A stretch of DNA of 64,000 nucleotides, taken from positions 302,913 to 366,912 of the forward strand of contig NZ_JAFCJE010000007.1 of assembly GCF_018131185.1 (NCBI RefSeq). Reading direction: 5' to 3'. This DNA is from Bradyrhizobium diazoefficiens. GTDB lineage: Bacteria > Pseudomonadota > Alphaproteobacteria > Rhizobiales > Xanthobacteraceae. Shown piece by piece: positions 8,353-17,650 of the stretch. A model generated the notes under the pieces. It made no database searches. It worked only from the letters and a program-made list of their open reading frames with translations, and was not told where the DNA came from. Numbering within the stretch: the first letter of the stretch is position 1; each line of letters opens with the position of its first letter. The translations under genes and the position numbers were made by a program.

Positions 8353-9486
8353 TTGAACAGCGATCCGAAGCTGGAACGGATTGCCAAGGGCAACGCGCTG
8401 GCACTTTGCGCTACCGGGACCTGGACCGCGAGCTTCGCGCCCGTCCTGGAGCGGATGGTGGCCGATGCCGAAAAGCTCGCAGGCACCCCGCAGAGCATCT
8501 TCATCGACGTCTCCGAGGTCGCCAAGCTCGACACCTTCGGCGCCTGGCTGATCGAGCGGCTGCGCCGCAGTCTGACCAGCGGCGCGGTCGAACCGCAGAT
8601 CGCGGGGCTCTCCGCCAATTATTCGAGCCTCGTGGACGAGGTGCGGCGGGTGCGGGCGGCCCCCGTGACCGACCGCAGCCCGATCACCATCACCGGCATG
8701 CTGGAGCAGATCGGCCGGACCGTCGCCGGCATTGCCGGCACGGTCGCAGGACTCGTCGACATGCTCGGCGCGGTGCTCGCGGCGGGCTTTCGCGTCCTGA
8801 TCCATCCGCGCTCGCTCCGCCTGACCTCGACCGTGCACCACATGGAGCAGGTCTGCTGGCGCGCGGTGCCGATCATCGTGCTGATCACCTTCCTGATCGG
8901 CTGCATCATCGCACAGCAGGGCATTTTTCATTTCCGCAGGTTCGGCGCCGACATCTTCGTCGTCGACATGCTGGGCGTGCTGGTGCTGCGCGAGATCGGC
9001 GTGCTCCTGGTCGCGATCATGGTCGCGGGCCGGTCGGGCAGCGCCTACACCGCCGAGCTCGGCTCGATGAAGATGCGCGAGGAGATCGACGCGCTGCGCA
9101 CCATGGGCTTCGATCCCATCGAGGTCCTGGTGCTGCCGCGCATGCTGGCCCTCGTGCTCGCGCTGCCGATCCTCGCCTTTCTCGGTGCGATGGCCGCGCT
9201 CTATGGCGGCGGTCTCGTCGCCTTTCTCTATGGCGGCGTCCAGCCGGAGGCCTTTCTGTTGCGCCTGCGCGACGCCATCTCGATCGACCATTTCATCGTC
9301 GGCATCGTGAAGGCGCCGGTCATGGCCGCCGTGATCGGCATCGTCGCCTGCGTCGAAGGGCTCGCCGTGCAGGGCAGCGCGGAATCGCTCGGACAGCACA
9401 CCACGGCCTCGGTGGTGAAGGGCATCTTCTTCGTCATCGTCATGGACGGCGTGTTCGCGATCTTCTTCGCCTCGATCGGGATGTGA
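8353..9486 (+). CDS. mlaE: Mla-type ABC transporter permease with N-terminal STAS domain
   Basis: This 377-residue inner-membrane permease belongs to the MlaE/YrbE family, which moves phospholipids between the inner membrane and an MCE partner. Residues about 1-100 form a STAS-like domain (SIFIDVSEVAKLDTFGAWLIERL), here fused to the permease; E. coli has this as the separate MlaB. Residues about 130-377 hold five membrane segments with the family motifs LREIGVLLVAIMVAGRSGSA and EEIDALRTMGFDP. It is the first gene of an mlaE-mlaF-mlaD operon, with two bases between its stop and the next start. Confidence 0.9.
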   Translation: MNSDPKLERIAKGNALALCATGTWTASFAPVLERMVADAEKLAGTPQSIFIDVSEVAKLDTFGAWLIERLRRSLTSGAVEPQIAGLSANYSSLVDEVRRVRAAPVTDRSPITITGMLEQIGRTVAGIAGTVAGLVDMLGAVLAAGFRVLIHPRSLRLTSTVHHMEQVCWRAVPIIVLITFLIGCIIAQQGIFHFRRFGADIFVVDMLGVLVLREIGVLLVAIMVAGRSGSAYTAELGSMKMREEIDALRTMGFDPIEVLVLPRMLALVLALPILAFLGAMAALYGGGLVAFLYGGVQPEAFLLRLRDAISIDHFIVGIVKAPVMAAVIGIVACVEGLAVQGSAESLGQHTTASVVKGIFFVIVMDGVFAIFFASIGM

Positions 9487-9488
9487 CG

Positions 9489-10271
9489 ATGGCAGGAGAA
9501 GCGCAAGGCGAGATGCAAAATCCCATCATCCGCGTCCGCGGCATCACGGTGCAGTTCGGCGCAACCCGCGTGCTCGACGGCCTCAACCTCGACGTCAAGC
9601 GCGGCGAGATTTTGGGATTTGTCGGCCCATCGGGCGCGGGCAAGTCGGTGCTCACGCGCACCATCATCGGCCTGGTGCCGAAGGTCGCAGGCTCCATCGA
9701 GGTGTTCGGCGTCGATCTGGATTCCTCCAACACCTCGCAGCGCCGCAACGTCGAGCGGCGCTGGGGCGTTTTGTTCCAGCAGGGCGCGCTGTTCTCCTCG
9801 CTCACGGTGCGGCAGAACATCCAGTTTCCGATGCGCGAATACTTGCGGGTCTCGCAGCGGCTGATGGACGAGATCACCATGGCCAAGCTCACCATGGTTG
9901 GCCTCAAGCCCGAAGTGGCCGAGCGCTTCCCGTCCGAACTCTCGGGCGGCATGATCAAGCGCGTGGCGCTGGCGCGCGCGCTCTCGCTCGATCCGGACCT
10001 CGTCTTCCTGGACGAGCCGACCTCGGGCCTCGATCCGATCGGCGCCGGCGACTTCGACGAGCTGGTCCGGACGCTCCAGCGCACTTTGGGGCTGACGGTT
10101 TTCATGGTAACCCACGACCTCGACAGCCTTTACACAGCATGTGACCGCATCGCCGTTTTAGGGAACGGTAAGATCATTGCTGCAGGGTCGATCGCCGACA
10201 TGCAGGCCTCGCAGCATCCCTGGCTGAGGCAGTATTTCCATGGCAAGCGCGCCCGCGCGGTCATGGGTTGA
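9489..10271 (+). CDS. mlaF: Mla-type ABC transporter ATP-binding protein
   Basis: This 260-residue ABC ATPase drives the MlaE permease. It has Walker A GPSGAGKS (about 46-53), a Q-loop, the signature LSGGMIKRVALARAL, Walker B LVFLDEPTSGLD and the switch His in VTHDLDS. The signature has the SGGM form typical of MlaF. It starts at ATG 9489, two bases after mlaE, so translation is probably coupled. The C-terminus HGKRARAVMG is the usual short tail. Confidence 0.92.
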   Translation: MAGEAQGEMQNPIIRVRGITVQFGATRVLDGLNLDVKRGEILGFVGPSGAGKSVLTRTIIGLVPKVAGSIEVFGVDLDSSNTSQRRNVERRWGVLFQQGALFSSLTVRQNIQFPMREYLRVSQRLMDEITMAKLTMVGLKPEVAERFPSELSGGMIKRVALARALSLDPDLVFLDEPTSGLDPIGAGDFDELVRTLQRTLGLTVFMVTHDLDSLYTACDRIAVLGNGKIIAAGSIADMQASQHPWLRQYFHGKRARAVMG

Positions 10272-10312
10272 GAGCTGGGTTGAGTAGCTGGGATGGGTAG
10301 CCGGAGCACCTG

Positions 10313-11185
10313 ATGGAAACGCGGGCGAACTACGTCTTGATCGGGTCGTTCACGCTGGCGGTGATCGCCGCCGCGATCGGCTTCGTGCTGTGGTTTCAGT
10401 CGCTGCACACCACCAAGCAGCGCAGCCCCCTCCGCGTCGTGTTCGAGGGCCCGGCGGCGGGCTTGCGCAACGGCGGCAGCGTCAATTTCAACGGTATCAG
10501 GGTGGGTGAGGTGGTCTCGGTGAAGCTCGACAACCCGCGGCGGGTTGTCGCACTAGCCATGATCGAGAACAACGCCCCGATCCGCAAGGACACCCTGGTC
10601 GGCCTCGAATTCCAGGGCCTCACGGGCGTCGCCGCGATCTCGCTCAAGGGCGGCGACGAGGCCGCCCCTTCGGCGCCGCTCGACCAGGACGGCATCCCGA
10701 CGCTCACCGCCGACCCCAACAAGCTCCAGGACGTCACCGAGGCGATCCGCGGCACGCTGCAGAACATCAACAAGATCGTCGCGGACAATCAGGAATCGGT
10801 GAAGAACTCGCTGAAGAATCTGGAGACCTTCACCAACTCGCTCGCGCGCAATTCGGAGAAGATCGACGGGGTGATGGCCAAGGTCGACGGCGTCATGCTC
10901 AAGGCCGACAATCTCATGCTCGGCCTCAACACGCTCGCCGGCGGCAAGGACGGGGGCGAGCTGTTCCAGGCGGTGAAGTCGATCCGCGAACTCGCCGACG
11001 ATTTCGACAAGCGCTCCGGTGCGCTGATAGCCGACGGCCGCCGCACCCTCGGCGACATCAGCCGCGCCGTGAACAATTTCGACCGCAACCCGACGCGCGT
11101 GCTGTTCGGCGCCAGCAACAGCGCGCCGGCCGCCCCGCCGCCGGCGCCCGAGCCGCCGAGGCAGGCGCCTGCGCCGAGGCGGTAG
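10313..11185 (+). CDS. mlaD: MCE-family lipid-binding protein (MlaD-like)
   Basis: This 290-residue periplasmic protein is anchored by one N-terminal membrane helix (about 8-28) and followed by a single MCE domain (about 38-117; FNGIRVGEV, GLEFQGLTGVAAISL). The MCE domain forms a hexameric ring that carries phospholipid across the periplasm. A long helical region (about 130-240) follows, with repeated NSLKNLETFTNSLARN-like text, then a Pro/Ala tail. The helical extension suggests a tunnel or needle-like form rather than the short E. coli MlaD. It is the third gene of the operon. No lipoprotein or MlaC-like gene follows before the terminator. Confidence 0.88.
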   Translation: METRANYVLIGSFTLAVIAAAIGFVLWFQSLHTTKQRSPLRVVFEGPAAGLRNGGSVNFNGIRVGEVVSVKLDNPRRVVALAMIENNAPIRKDTLVGLEFQGLTGVAAISLKGGDEAAPSAPLDQDGIPTLTADPNKLQDVTEAIRGTLQNINKIVADNQESVKNSLKNLETFTNSLARNSEKIDGVMAKVDGVMLKADNLMLGLNTLAGGKDGGELFQAVKSIRELADDFDKRSGALIADGRRTLGDISRAVNNFDRNPTRVLFGASNSAPAAPPPAPEPPRQAPAPRR

Positions 11186-11199
11186 GAGGCGAGTGAGTT

Positions 11200-11337
11200 C
11201 GTGTCCCGGACAAGCGGCAACGCATAGCGTTGCCGCGCAGAGCCGGGACCTAGCAGGCAACACGGAACACGTTGCGAGATGGCCCCGGCTCTGCAGCGCA
11301 CCGCTGAAGAAGCGCTGCATAGCGTCCGGCGCACGAG
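11200..11337. repeat. Dispersed palindromic repeat (GTGTCCCGGAC family)
   Basis: This begins TGTCCCGGAC and ends GTCCGGCGCACGAG, with the inner word pair GAGCCGGGACC / GGCCCCGGCTC. It shares its layout and core words with 44219-44355 and, more loosely, 4033-4179. Confidence 0.7.
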
Positions 11338-11360
11338 AGCGCGGATGACGCCCCCAAACA

Positions 11361-11388
11361 AAAACGGAGCCCGTGAGGGCTCCGTTTT
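11361..11388. terminator. Bidirectional intrinsic terminator between mlaD and the coiled-coil gene
   Basis: A perfect 12-base stem, AAAACGGAGCCC / GGGCTCCGTTTT, encloses the tetraloop GTGA. Flanking A and T tracts serve both strands. It sits between the end of mlaEFD and the end of the convergent 1941-residue gene, as expected for a shared terminator. Confidence 0.9.
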
Positions 11389-11426
11389 CATTCGCTATTC
11401 GCCGCTCGCCACTCGCGAGCTTCGTC

Positions 11427-14400
11427 TCACCCCAGCCGTCCCGCCGCATGCGCCAGCAGCGTGTACACCAGGCCCGTCTCCGAGGTCAGGTGGGTGCACA
11501 GCTCCTGCGGGCCGCGGCCGTCGCGGGCGACTTCGTCCAGCAGGCGCTCGAACTCGGCGACGTAGCGGTCGACCGTGCCCTTGAAGTTGCGGTCGGCGCG
11601 ATACTTGCGGGCGACCTCGTCAAAGGCCTTCTGACCGGCGGGCGTGTAGAGGCGCTTGGTGAAGGCCTTGTTCTCGCCGCGCTGGTAGCGGTCCCACATC
11701 TCGGCGGCCAGGTTGCGGTCCATCAGCCGGCCGATGTCGAGCGACAGCGACTCCAGCGGATTGCTGCTGGCCTGCGGCTGCGGGCCGGGTGCGGCGCGGC
11801 CACGGGAAGCCTGACCCGTCGGGGCGCCCTGATTGGCGTCGGTCCGGTTGAGCAGGTCCGACAGCCAGCCGTCACGGCCCTGGTCGTTGCCCGCGGGGGC
11901 AACCGGCGGCGCTTCGGTGCGGCGCGCGGCCGGCATGCCCAGGTCCGGCGGCGGCAGCGTCGAGGCGCTGCCGGCGTCCCGCATCCGGGTCTCGGTGGCA
12001 CGGAGGCCGACGGCTGCCAGCACCGGCTCTTCCTGGCGCTGCACGCTGGCGCGGCTCGTCGTGGTGACGTCGAGGCCCCGGCCATGCTGGGCCACGATGC
12101 GGTTGAGCTCGGCGAGAGCCTCGATCTGGTCGACGATCACCTTGCGCATCTGCGCCGTGCTCTCGGCGGCCTCCTGAGGCATCTCGAGCACGCCGCGGCG
12201 CAGCTCGTTGCGGGTGGCTTCGAGCTCGTTGTGCATCTCGAGCGCCATCTGCTTCATGCTGGAGACGAGGTTGGTGAACTTCTCCGTCGACTGCTTGAAC
12301 ATCGCATCCGCCTCGTCCGTGGTCTGGCGGTAGATGTCGTGCATCGCCTCGATGGTCTGGCGGTGCTCTTCCTCGGACGCGACGCGCACCGCCTCGAACT
12401 GGCGGGTGATCGCGGCGGAGCCGGCGCCGGCGGTCTCGGCGACCACGCGGGCTATGTCGCGGGCGCGCTCTTCGGCGGCCGCCAGCGATTCATCGAGCAG
12501 GCCGGTGAAGCGCGACAGCCGCTGGTCGAGATCGGCCGTGCGCAAGTCGATCGTGGTGACGAGCGATTCCAGCGCCTGCTTGCGCTCGGCGAGCGAGGCG
12601 GTGGTGTTCTTGTTGCTCTGCTCGACGACCTGCGCGGCGTCGACCAGCGCCTTGCCGTGGGCGTCGAACTGGGTCGACAGCTCGCCGAGATCCTGGAGCG
12701 CCTTCGTGGTCTTGCTGTTGAAGACGTTGAGCTGCTCTTCCAGGTTCTGCGTCGCCGCACCGTTGCGCGAGGTGACGTCGTTCATCGCCGAGACGAAGTC
12801 GGCGACGCGCGTCACCAGCGCTCGCTCGAGCGAGTTGAGGTTGTCGTGCGCACCGGTCAGCACCTCCTGGAGCAGGATGTTGCCTTCGCGCAGACGTTCG
12901 AACAGCGCTACCGTGTCGGTGCGCAGGATCTTGCTGGTCTCCTGCATCTCGGTGACGGCCGCGATAGAGACCTGGCGCGACTGGTCGATCGCGGAACGCG
13001 AGGCCTGCTCGAGGTCCTTGAGCGACTTGCCCACCGCGCTGGTGGCGATCTCGCTCGCAGCGTTGATGGTGCGGGCGACTTCCGAGCCGTTGCCCATCAT
13101 GGTCTGCGAGAAGGCCTGGCCGCGCGTCTCGATCGATTTCAGCGCATCCGAGGTGACGCGGTCGATGTCGAGCGTGAGCTGGCTGGTCTTCGAGCCGATC
13201 GCATCGACCAGCGCGCCGCGCTTGGCGTCGATCATGTTCGACAGGCGGTCGGCCTGCTGCGCGACATAGGTGACGATCTCGTCGGTCTTGCCGGTCATGG
13301 CCTGGCCGAAGCTGGAGCTGGCGGCGAGCACCGAACGCTCGACGTCGGACGAGCTCGACTTGACCCGCGAGCTCGCCTCGTTGGAGGCCGTGATCAACGC
13401 GTTCTGGGCATTGAGCGCGCTGGTCTGGATGTCGTTGGTCGCATTCGCGGTGGCCGCACTCAGCGTGCGCTCGATCTCGGTCGAGATCGTGCGGATCTGG
13501 CTCGCGGCGTCCGCCGAGGTCGAGGTCAGCGACGTCTGGGCCTCGCGTGCGCTGTTGAGGATGGTCGAGGCGGTGTCGGCGCCGACCGCGGTCAGCGTGC
13601 GCTCGATGTCCGTGGTCAGCGACTTGATCTGGCTGGCCGCGTCGGTTGAGGCGGAGATCAGCGAGCCCTGGGCCTCGCGCACGCCGCTGGTGAGCGCCTC
13701 GATGGTGGCGCCGCCGGCGGTTGCCAGCGCGCGCTGCATCTCGGCCGCGAGCGAACGGACCTGGCTGGTCTGCTCGGCCGAGACCGTGAGCAGGGTGCTC
13801 TGGGCGTCGCGGGCGCTGGTGGTGATGGTCTCGGCGGTCGACTGGCCCACCTGCGAGAGAGAACGGTGAACTTCGGCCGCGAGCGACTTGACCTGGCTCG
13901 CCGCCTCGGAGGACGCCGTCACCAGCATGTTCTGCGCCTCGCGAGCGCCGGCGGTGATGGTTTCGGCGGTCGAGGTGCCGGCCATCGTGAGCGAGCGCTG
14001 CACGTCGGCCGTGAGCGACTTGACCTGCGCCGCCGCATCCGAGGATCCGGCAACGAGGGTGTTCTGGGCTTCGCGGGCGCCGCTGGTGAGGATCTCGGCG
14101 GTCGAGGTGCCGGCCATCGTCAGCGAACGCTGCACGTCCGAGGACAGCGCCTTGATCTGGTTGGCGGTCTCGGTCGAAGCCGCGATCAGCGCGCTCTGCG
14201 CATCGCGGGCGCCGGCGGTGATCGATTCCGCCGTGGTGGAGCCGGCCAGCGACAGCGAGCGCTGCACGTCGGCGGTGAGCGTCTTGACGTGGTTGGCCGC
14301 ATCCGAGGACGCGGTGACGAGGGTGGTCTGGACCTCGCGGGCGCCGGCCAGGATCGAGGCCGCGGTGGCCGAGCCTGCCGCCGAGAGCGTGCGTTCGACG

Positions 14401-17252
14401 TCGGCCGCGAGCCCCTTGATCTGGTTGGACGCATCGCCCGATGCCGCGACCAGCGTCGATTGCGCCTCGCGAGCACTGCTCAGGATCGAGTTTGCAGCAC
14501 CGGTGCCGACCGCGGTCAGCGCGCGCTCGACCTCGGCGGAGGTCATCGCGAGCTGGGCGTTGACGTCGGAGGAGACCGTCATCAGCGACTGCTGGGCGGT
14601 ACGCGCACCGGTCTGGATCGTCTCGCTGGTGTTGACGACGAGGTTGGTGAGCGAGCGCTCGGCATCCTCGACATGCGAGCGGATCGCGGTCGAGATCATC
14701 TCGGCGCGGGACATCATGTCCTCGCTGGCCTGGCGGCCGCTGCTTTCGATGCGGCCGGCGACGGCCTCGACGCGCGAGCCGAGCAGGTCCTCGAACTGCG
14801 CCACGCGCACGTCGATGTCGCTCGCGACCGAGCCGACCTTGGTCTCGATGACCTGATGGATCTCCTGGAAGCGCGCCGTGACCGTGTCGGTGAGGTGCGT
14901 GCTGCGGCCGTCGATGATCTCGGTGACGCCGGTGATGCGGCGGTCGACCGCCTCGATCGCCTGCGCGGTCCCGTCCGTGAGGGTCGAGGTCAGGAGGGTC
15001 AGGCGCGTGTCGATCGACTGCACGGCCTGCGATGCGCCGTTGGTCACCGCGGTGGTGAGGTAGGTGAGGCGGGAGTCGATGGACTCGAGCGCCTGCGTCG
15101 CCCCGCCGGTGAGCGTCGTCGTGAGGTGGGTCAGCCTCGTGTCGATCGACTGGATGGTCTGGGACGCGCCATCGGTCAGTGAGGTCGTGAGGTGGTTGAG
15201 GCGCGCATCGATGGTTTCGATGGCCTGCGATGCGCCGCCGGTCAGCGACGTCGTGAGGTGGGTGAGGCGGGAGTCGACCGACTGGATCGCCTGCGCGGCA
15301 CCGTCGGTGAGCGACGAGGCGAGCGTGTTGAGGCGTTGATCGATGGTGTCGGTGACGGACTTGGCGCGGGTGTCGAACGACTGTTCGAGCGCGCTGACGC
15401 GGCCGCCGAGCTGCGCGTCGAAGGTCTTGATGTGGCCTTCGATCGTCGAGTCGAGGCTGGAGATCTTGCCGTTCAGCGACAGGTCGAGATTGCTGACGCG
15501 TTCGCCGATCGTGGTTTCGAACTGCACCAGGCGCTTGTCGAGCACCGCCGTGATCTCGCCGCCGTTGGCGGTGAAGCGGGTGTCGAAATTGTCGACATAG
15601 GTCTTGAGCGACTCGTGGATGTCCTGCGTGCGCTGGCCCATGCGCTCGACGATCTCGCCGCCGAAGGTCTTCACGGTACGGTCGAACTCGGAGATGTGGC
15701 GTGTGATCAGGGCGCCCAGCGTGCCGGAGTCGCGGGCGAATTTCTCGACCAGCTCGGTGCCCTGGTTCCGCACCAGCTCGTCGAACGCGCTCATCTGCAG
15801 CGACAGCGAATCGTGCGCAGTCTCGGTCTGGCTGACGACCTTGGCGACGAGCGTGTTGACGGTAGCGTCGAGCGCCTCGCTCGCCTTGTCGCCGCTCGTC
15901 AGGATCTGGCCGGCGAGGCGGTTGCCGGCGTCGTCGATCTTGGCGGAGAGGTCGTTGGAGCGGAGCTCGAGCTCGAGCAGCAGCGAGTCCGAGGAATTCT
16001 TCAGGCTGTCGTGCACCTGCTCGGTGCGCTCGGAGATGCCGTCGACGATCGCGGCGGAGCGCTGCTCGAATTCGCCTGTGATGCGGTCGATGCGCTCGTT
16101 CAGCATCTCGTGGACGCGGTCGGCGAGGTCGACGAACTCGTCGTGGACGTGGCCGGTCTTGAAGTTGAGGCTGGTGGTCAGCCGCTCGCTGGCGTCGAGC
16201 ACGGCGCGCGTGGTCTCGTTGCTGGCCTCCTCGAGGCGGTCGAGCAGGTCGCCGCCGCGCTCGCCGAGCGCCAGGATCATGTTGTCGCCGGCATTGCTCA
16301 GCGCGCTGGTGATGTGGGCGCCGCGCTCTTCCAGCGCGCCGGTGATGGACTTGGCGACTTCGTCGACGCGCGAGGCGATCGCGTCCGAGATCAGCGCGAT
16401 GTCGTGGCGCAGATCGATCTGCACGCCGGAGATGGCGCTGCGGACCTGCTCGGCCTGGCCGACCAGATTGTCGCGCTGATGCGCGATGTCCTGCAGCAGG
16501 GCGCGGATGCGCACTTCGTTGTCGGAATAGGCGCGTTCGAGCGCCGCGACCTCGTTGGCGACCAGCGTCTCGAGCTCGCCGGCGCGCGCGATCGCGCGCT
16601 CGATGCCGTCGCCCATCGCCGCGACTTCGCGGCGGATGGCCTGGCCGACGGTGACCATGGAATCGGAGGCCGAGCCTTCCGGCTCGGAGAAGCGGATCGC
16701 GACCTGCGCCATCGCCTGCGCGATCATGCGCATTTCCTGGCCGCGCCAGACGAGGCTGGCGAGGAAGTAGAACAGCATGATCGGCGCGAAGAACATCGCG
16801 ATCAGGCCGGCGATGACGAGCACGCCGCCGCTCTGGCCCATGGCGGCCTGGATCGAGGGCAGGAAGCCGAACGTCAGCGCGGCGCAGGCGGCGAGCCAGA
16901 CGCCGGCGAAGATGGTGGCGAAGGTGTAGACGCTGCGGGCGGGGCGGCCCTTCTGCAGCGCCTGGAGCAGCTGGCCGATGGTCTCGCGGTCGTCGTTGGC
17001 GGCGCGGCGCGCGGTGCGCGGCTCCTCGATCGGGTCGAACACGTTCGCCCGCTCGTTGGCGGCGGGGCGCGGCTCGAAGCTCGGCTCATCGAAGATAGGA
17101 GGGGGCGGCGGCGCCACCGAGGACGTCGTCTCGTTGCGCATCGCGGCGTTGCGACTGGTGTCCGCAGCGGTGTCGCTGATGTTGAGGGCTTCCTGGATCG
17201 CAGAAAGCGCAACTTCTGTGGGGTCTTTGACCTTTTTCGGAGTGTTCGCCAT
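11427..17252 (-). CDS. Giant membrane-anchored coiled-coil protein, GPR/RgsE-like polar-growth candidate
   Basis: This encodes 1941 residues. Residues 1-100 are soluble and Pro/Arg-rich. Two membrane helices follow at about 107-129 and 142-166. The rest is almost wholly helical, with apolipoprotein-like periodicity. About 640-771 holds six 22-residue repeats (consensus LTTSLTGGASQAIESIDxRL), and about 873-1308 holds ten 44-residue repeats (SLAGxSTAESITAGAREAQ at each start). The final 110 residues form a separate globular domain with LYTPAGQKAFDEVARKYRAD. Size, two N-terminal helices and apolipoprotein-like repeats match the Agrobacterium growth pole ring protein GPR and its Sinorhizobium counterpart RgsE, which organise polar growth. 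The match is made on architecture, not alignment. Its promoter region contains a perfect CtrA box, fitting cell-cycle control. Confidence 0.8.
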   Translation of the reverse strand: MANTPKKVKDPTEVALSAIQEALNISDTAADTSRNAAMRNETTSSVAPPPPPIFDEPSFEPRPAANERANVFDPIEEPRTARRAANDDRETIGQLLQALQKGRPARSVYTFATIFAGVWLAACAALTFGFLPSIQAAMGQSGGVLVIAGLIAMFFAPIMLFYFLASLVWRGQEMRMIAQAMAQVAIRFSEPEGSASDSMVTVGQAIRREVAAMGDGIERAIARAGELETLVANEVAALERAYSDNEVRIRALLQDIAHQRDNLVGQAEQVRSAISGVQIDLRHDIALISDAIASRVDEVAKSITGALEERGAHITSALSNAGDNMILALGERGGDLLDRLEEASNETTRAVLDASERLTTSLNFKTGHVHDEFVDLADRVHEMLNERIDRITGEFEQRSAAIVDGISERTEQVHDSLKNSSDSLLLELELRSNDLSAKIDDAGNRLAGQILTSGDKASEALDATVNTLVAKVVSQTETAHDSLSLQMSAFDELVRNQGTELVEKFARDSGTLGALITRHISEFDRTVKTFGGEIVERMGQRTQDIHESLKTYVDNFDTRFTANGGEITAVLDKRLVQFETTIGERVSNLDLSLNGKISSLDSTIEGHIKTFDAQLGGRVSALEQSFDTRAKSVTDTIDQRLNTLASSLTDGAAQAIQSVDSRLTHLTTSLTGGASQAIETIDARLNHLTTSLTDGASQTIQSIDTRLTHLTTTLTGGATQALESIDSRLTYLTTAVTNGASQAVQSIDTRLTLLTSTLTDGTAQAIEAVDRRITGVTEIIDGRSTHLTDTVTARFQEIHQVIETKVGSVASDIDVRVAQFEDLLGSRVEAVAGRIESSGRQASEDMMSRAEMISTAIRSHVEDAERSLTNLVVNTSETIQTGARTAQQSLMTVSSDVNAQLAMTSAEVERALTAVGTGAANSILSSAREAQSTLVAASGDASNQIKGLAADVERTLSAAGSATAASILAGAREVQTTLVTASSDAANHVKTLTADVQRSLSLAGSTTAESITAGARDAQSALIAASTETANQIKALSSDVQRSLTMAGTSTAEILTSGAREAQNTLVAGSSDAAAQVKSLTADVQRSLTMAGTSTAETITAGAREAQNMLVTASSEAASQVKSLAAEVHRSLSQVGQSTAETITTSARDAQSTLLTVSAEQTSQVRSLAAEMQRALATAGGATIEALTSGVREAQGSLISASTDAASQIKSLTTDIERTLTAVGADTASTILNSAREAQTSLTSTSADAASQIRTISTEIERTLSAATANATNDIQTSALNAQNALITASNEASSRVKSSSSDVERSVLAASSSFGQAMTGKTDEIVTYVAQQADRLSNMIDAKRGALVDAIGSKTSQLTLDIDRVTSDALKSIETRGQAFSQTMMGNGSEVARTINAASEIATSAVGKSLKDLEQASRSAIDQSRQVSIAAVTEMQETSKILRTDTVALFERLREGNILLQEVLTGAHDNLNSLERALVTRVADFVSAMNDVTSRNGAATQNLEEQLNVFNSKTTKALQDLGELSTQFDAHGKALVDAAQVVEQSNKNTTASLAERKQALESLVTTIDLRTADLDQRLSRFTGLLDESLAAAEERARDIARVVAETAGAGSAAITRQFEAVRVASEEEHRQTIEAMHDIYRQTTDEADAMFKQSTEKFTNLVSSMKQMALEMHNELEATRNELRRGVLEMPQEAAESTAQMRKVIVDQIEALAELNRIVAQHGRGLDVTTTSRASVQRQEEPVLAAVGLRATETRMRDAGSASTLPPPDLGMPAARRTEAPPVAPAGNDQGRDGWLSDLLNRTDANQGAPTGQASRGRAAPGPQPQASSNPLESLSLDIGRLMDRNLAAEMWDRYQRGENKAFTKRLYTPAGQKAFDEVARKYRADRNFKGTVDRYVAEFERLLDEVARDGRGPQELCTHLTSETGLVYTLLAHAAGRLG
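13329..14633 (-). repeat. Ten tandem 132-bp (44-residue) coding repeats
   Basis: Within the coiled-coil gene, about ten successive units of 44 residues each end in (V/I)(Q/E)R(S/T)L and begin with an AG-S/T-TAE-like segment. Nine units are full length, and the first is slightly short. Since 44 is four times 11, the array has hendecad periodicity. The units have diverged, so this is an old internal expansion. Confidence 0.85.
14940..15336 (-). repeat. Six tandem 66-bp (22-residue) coding repeats
   Basis: Six units of 22 residues each carry SLT-GGASQA then SID-RLTHLT. At 22 = 2 x 11, this is the classic apolipoprotein A-I-like unit. It lies N-terminal of the 44-residue array in the same protein. 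Confidence 0.85.
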
Positions 17253-17650
17253 GTTCAGTCCGAGCCCTCGTTACTTGTACGCGTCCCCCCGCGAGCCCTG
17301 CGCGCTGCGCAAGCCCACAGACCGGATCATGCCGCTTGCGCGGATCTCCGAGCCGTCCCCACCCGGACGGCTTGTCCGCCAATTTCTGCAACATCCTATT
17401 GGCAGAGCGTGGCGAATGAAATGCCCGCGATTAAGACATTCTTAATCATCGTTAACAGGATCGGCCCGTAACGCCTTAGCAACAAATGCAATTCTCCACC
17501 GGTCTCGGCGGATTGCGGCAACTTTTCGTCAATAAACGGGCAGATCTGCGTCAAACGGGCCAAACATTTCGTTAACCATTTCCATGCTTGGGTGAGGCGA
17601 AATCCACCGCCGGACCGGCGGAACCGTCGCGCGATGCCGGGGCCTGCGCC
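17253..17650. promoter_or_regulatory. Divergent control region of the coiled-coil and HPt genes
   Basis: This is a 398-base gap between divergent genes. It holds a perfect CtrA box at 17431-17445 and, closer to the HPt gene, single TTAAC words at 17452 and 17573. No gene is seen in it. An open frame on the plus strand starts upstream of the HPt ATG but has only a TTG codon and no ribosome site. Confidence 0.65.
17431..17445. promoter_or_regulatory. CtrA box TTAA-N7-TTAA
   Basis: The sequence TTAAGACATTCTTAA matches the full CtrA consensus exactly. It lies about 180 bases before the coiled-coil gene and 206 before the HPt gene. It is symmetric, so it could serve either promoter. CtrA is the cell-cycle response regulator of alphaproteobacteria. 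Confidence 0.75.

Noticed and set aside
13329..15336. Regularly spaced 66- and 132-base repeats taken for a CRISPR array
   Set aside because: The units are coding, contiguous and without unique spacers, and no cas genes lie near.
11373..17471. Several very long plus-strand open frames opposite the coiled-coil gene
   Set aside because: Repetitive codons of the minus-strand gene keep the other frames open; the translations are Arg/Gly-rich and repeat with the same 66- and 132-base period.
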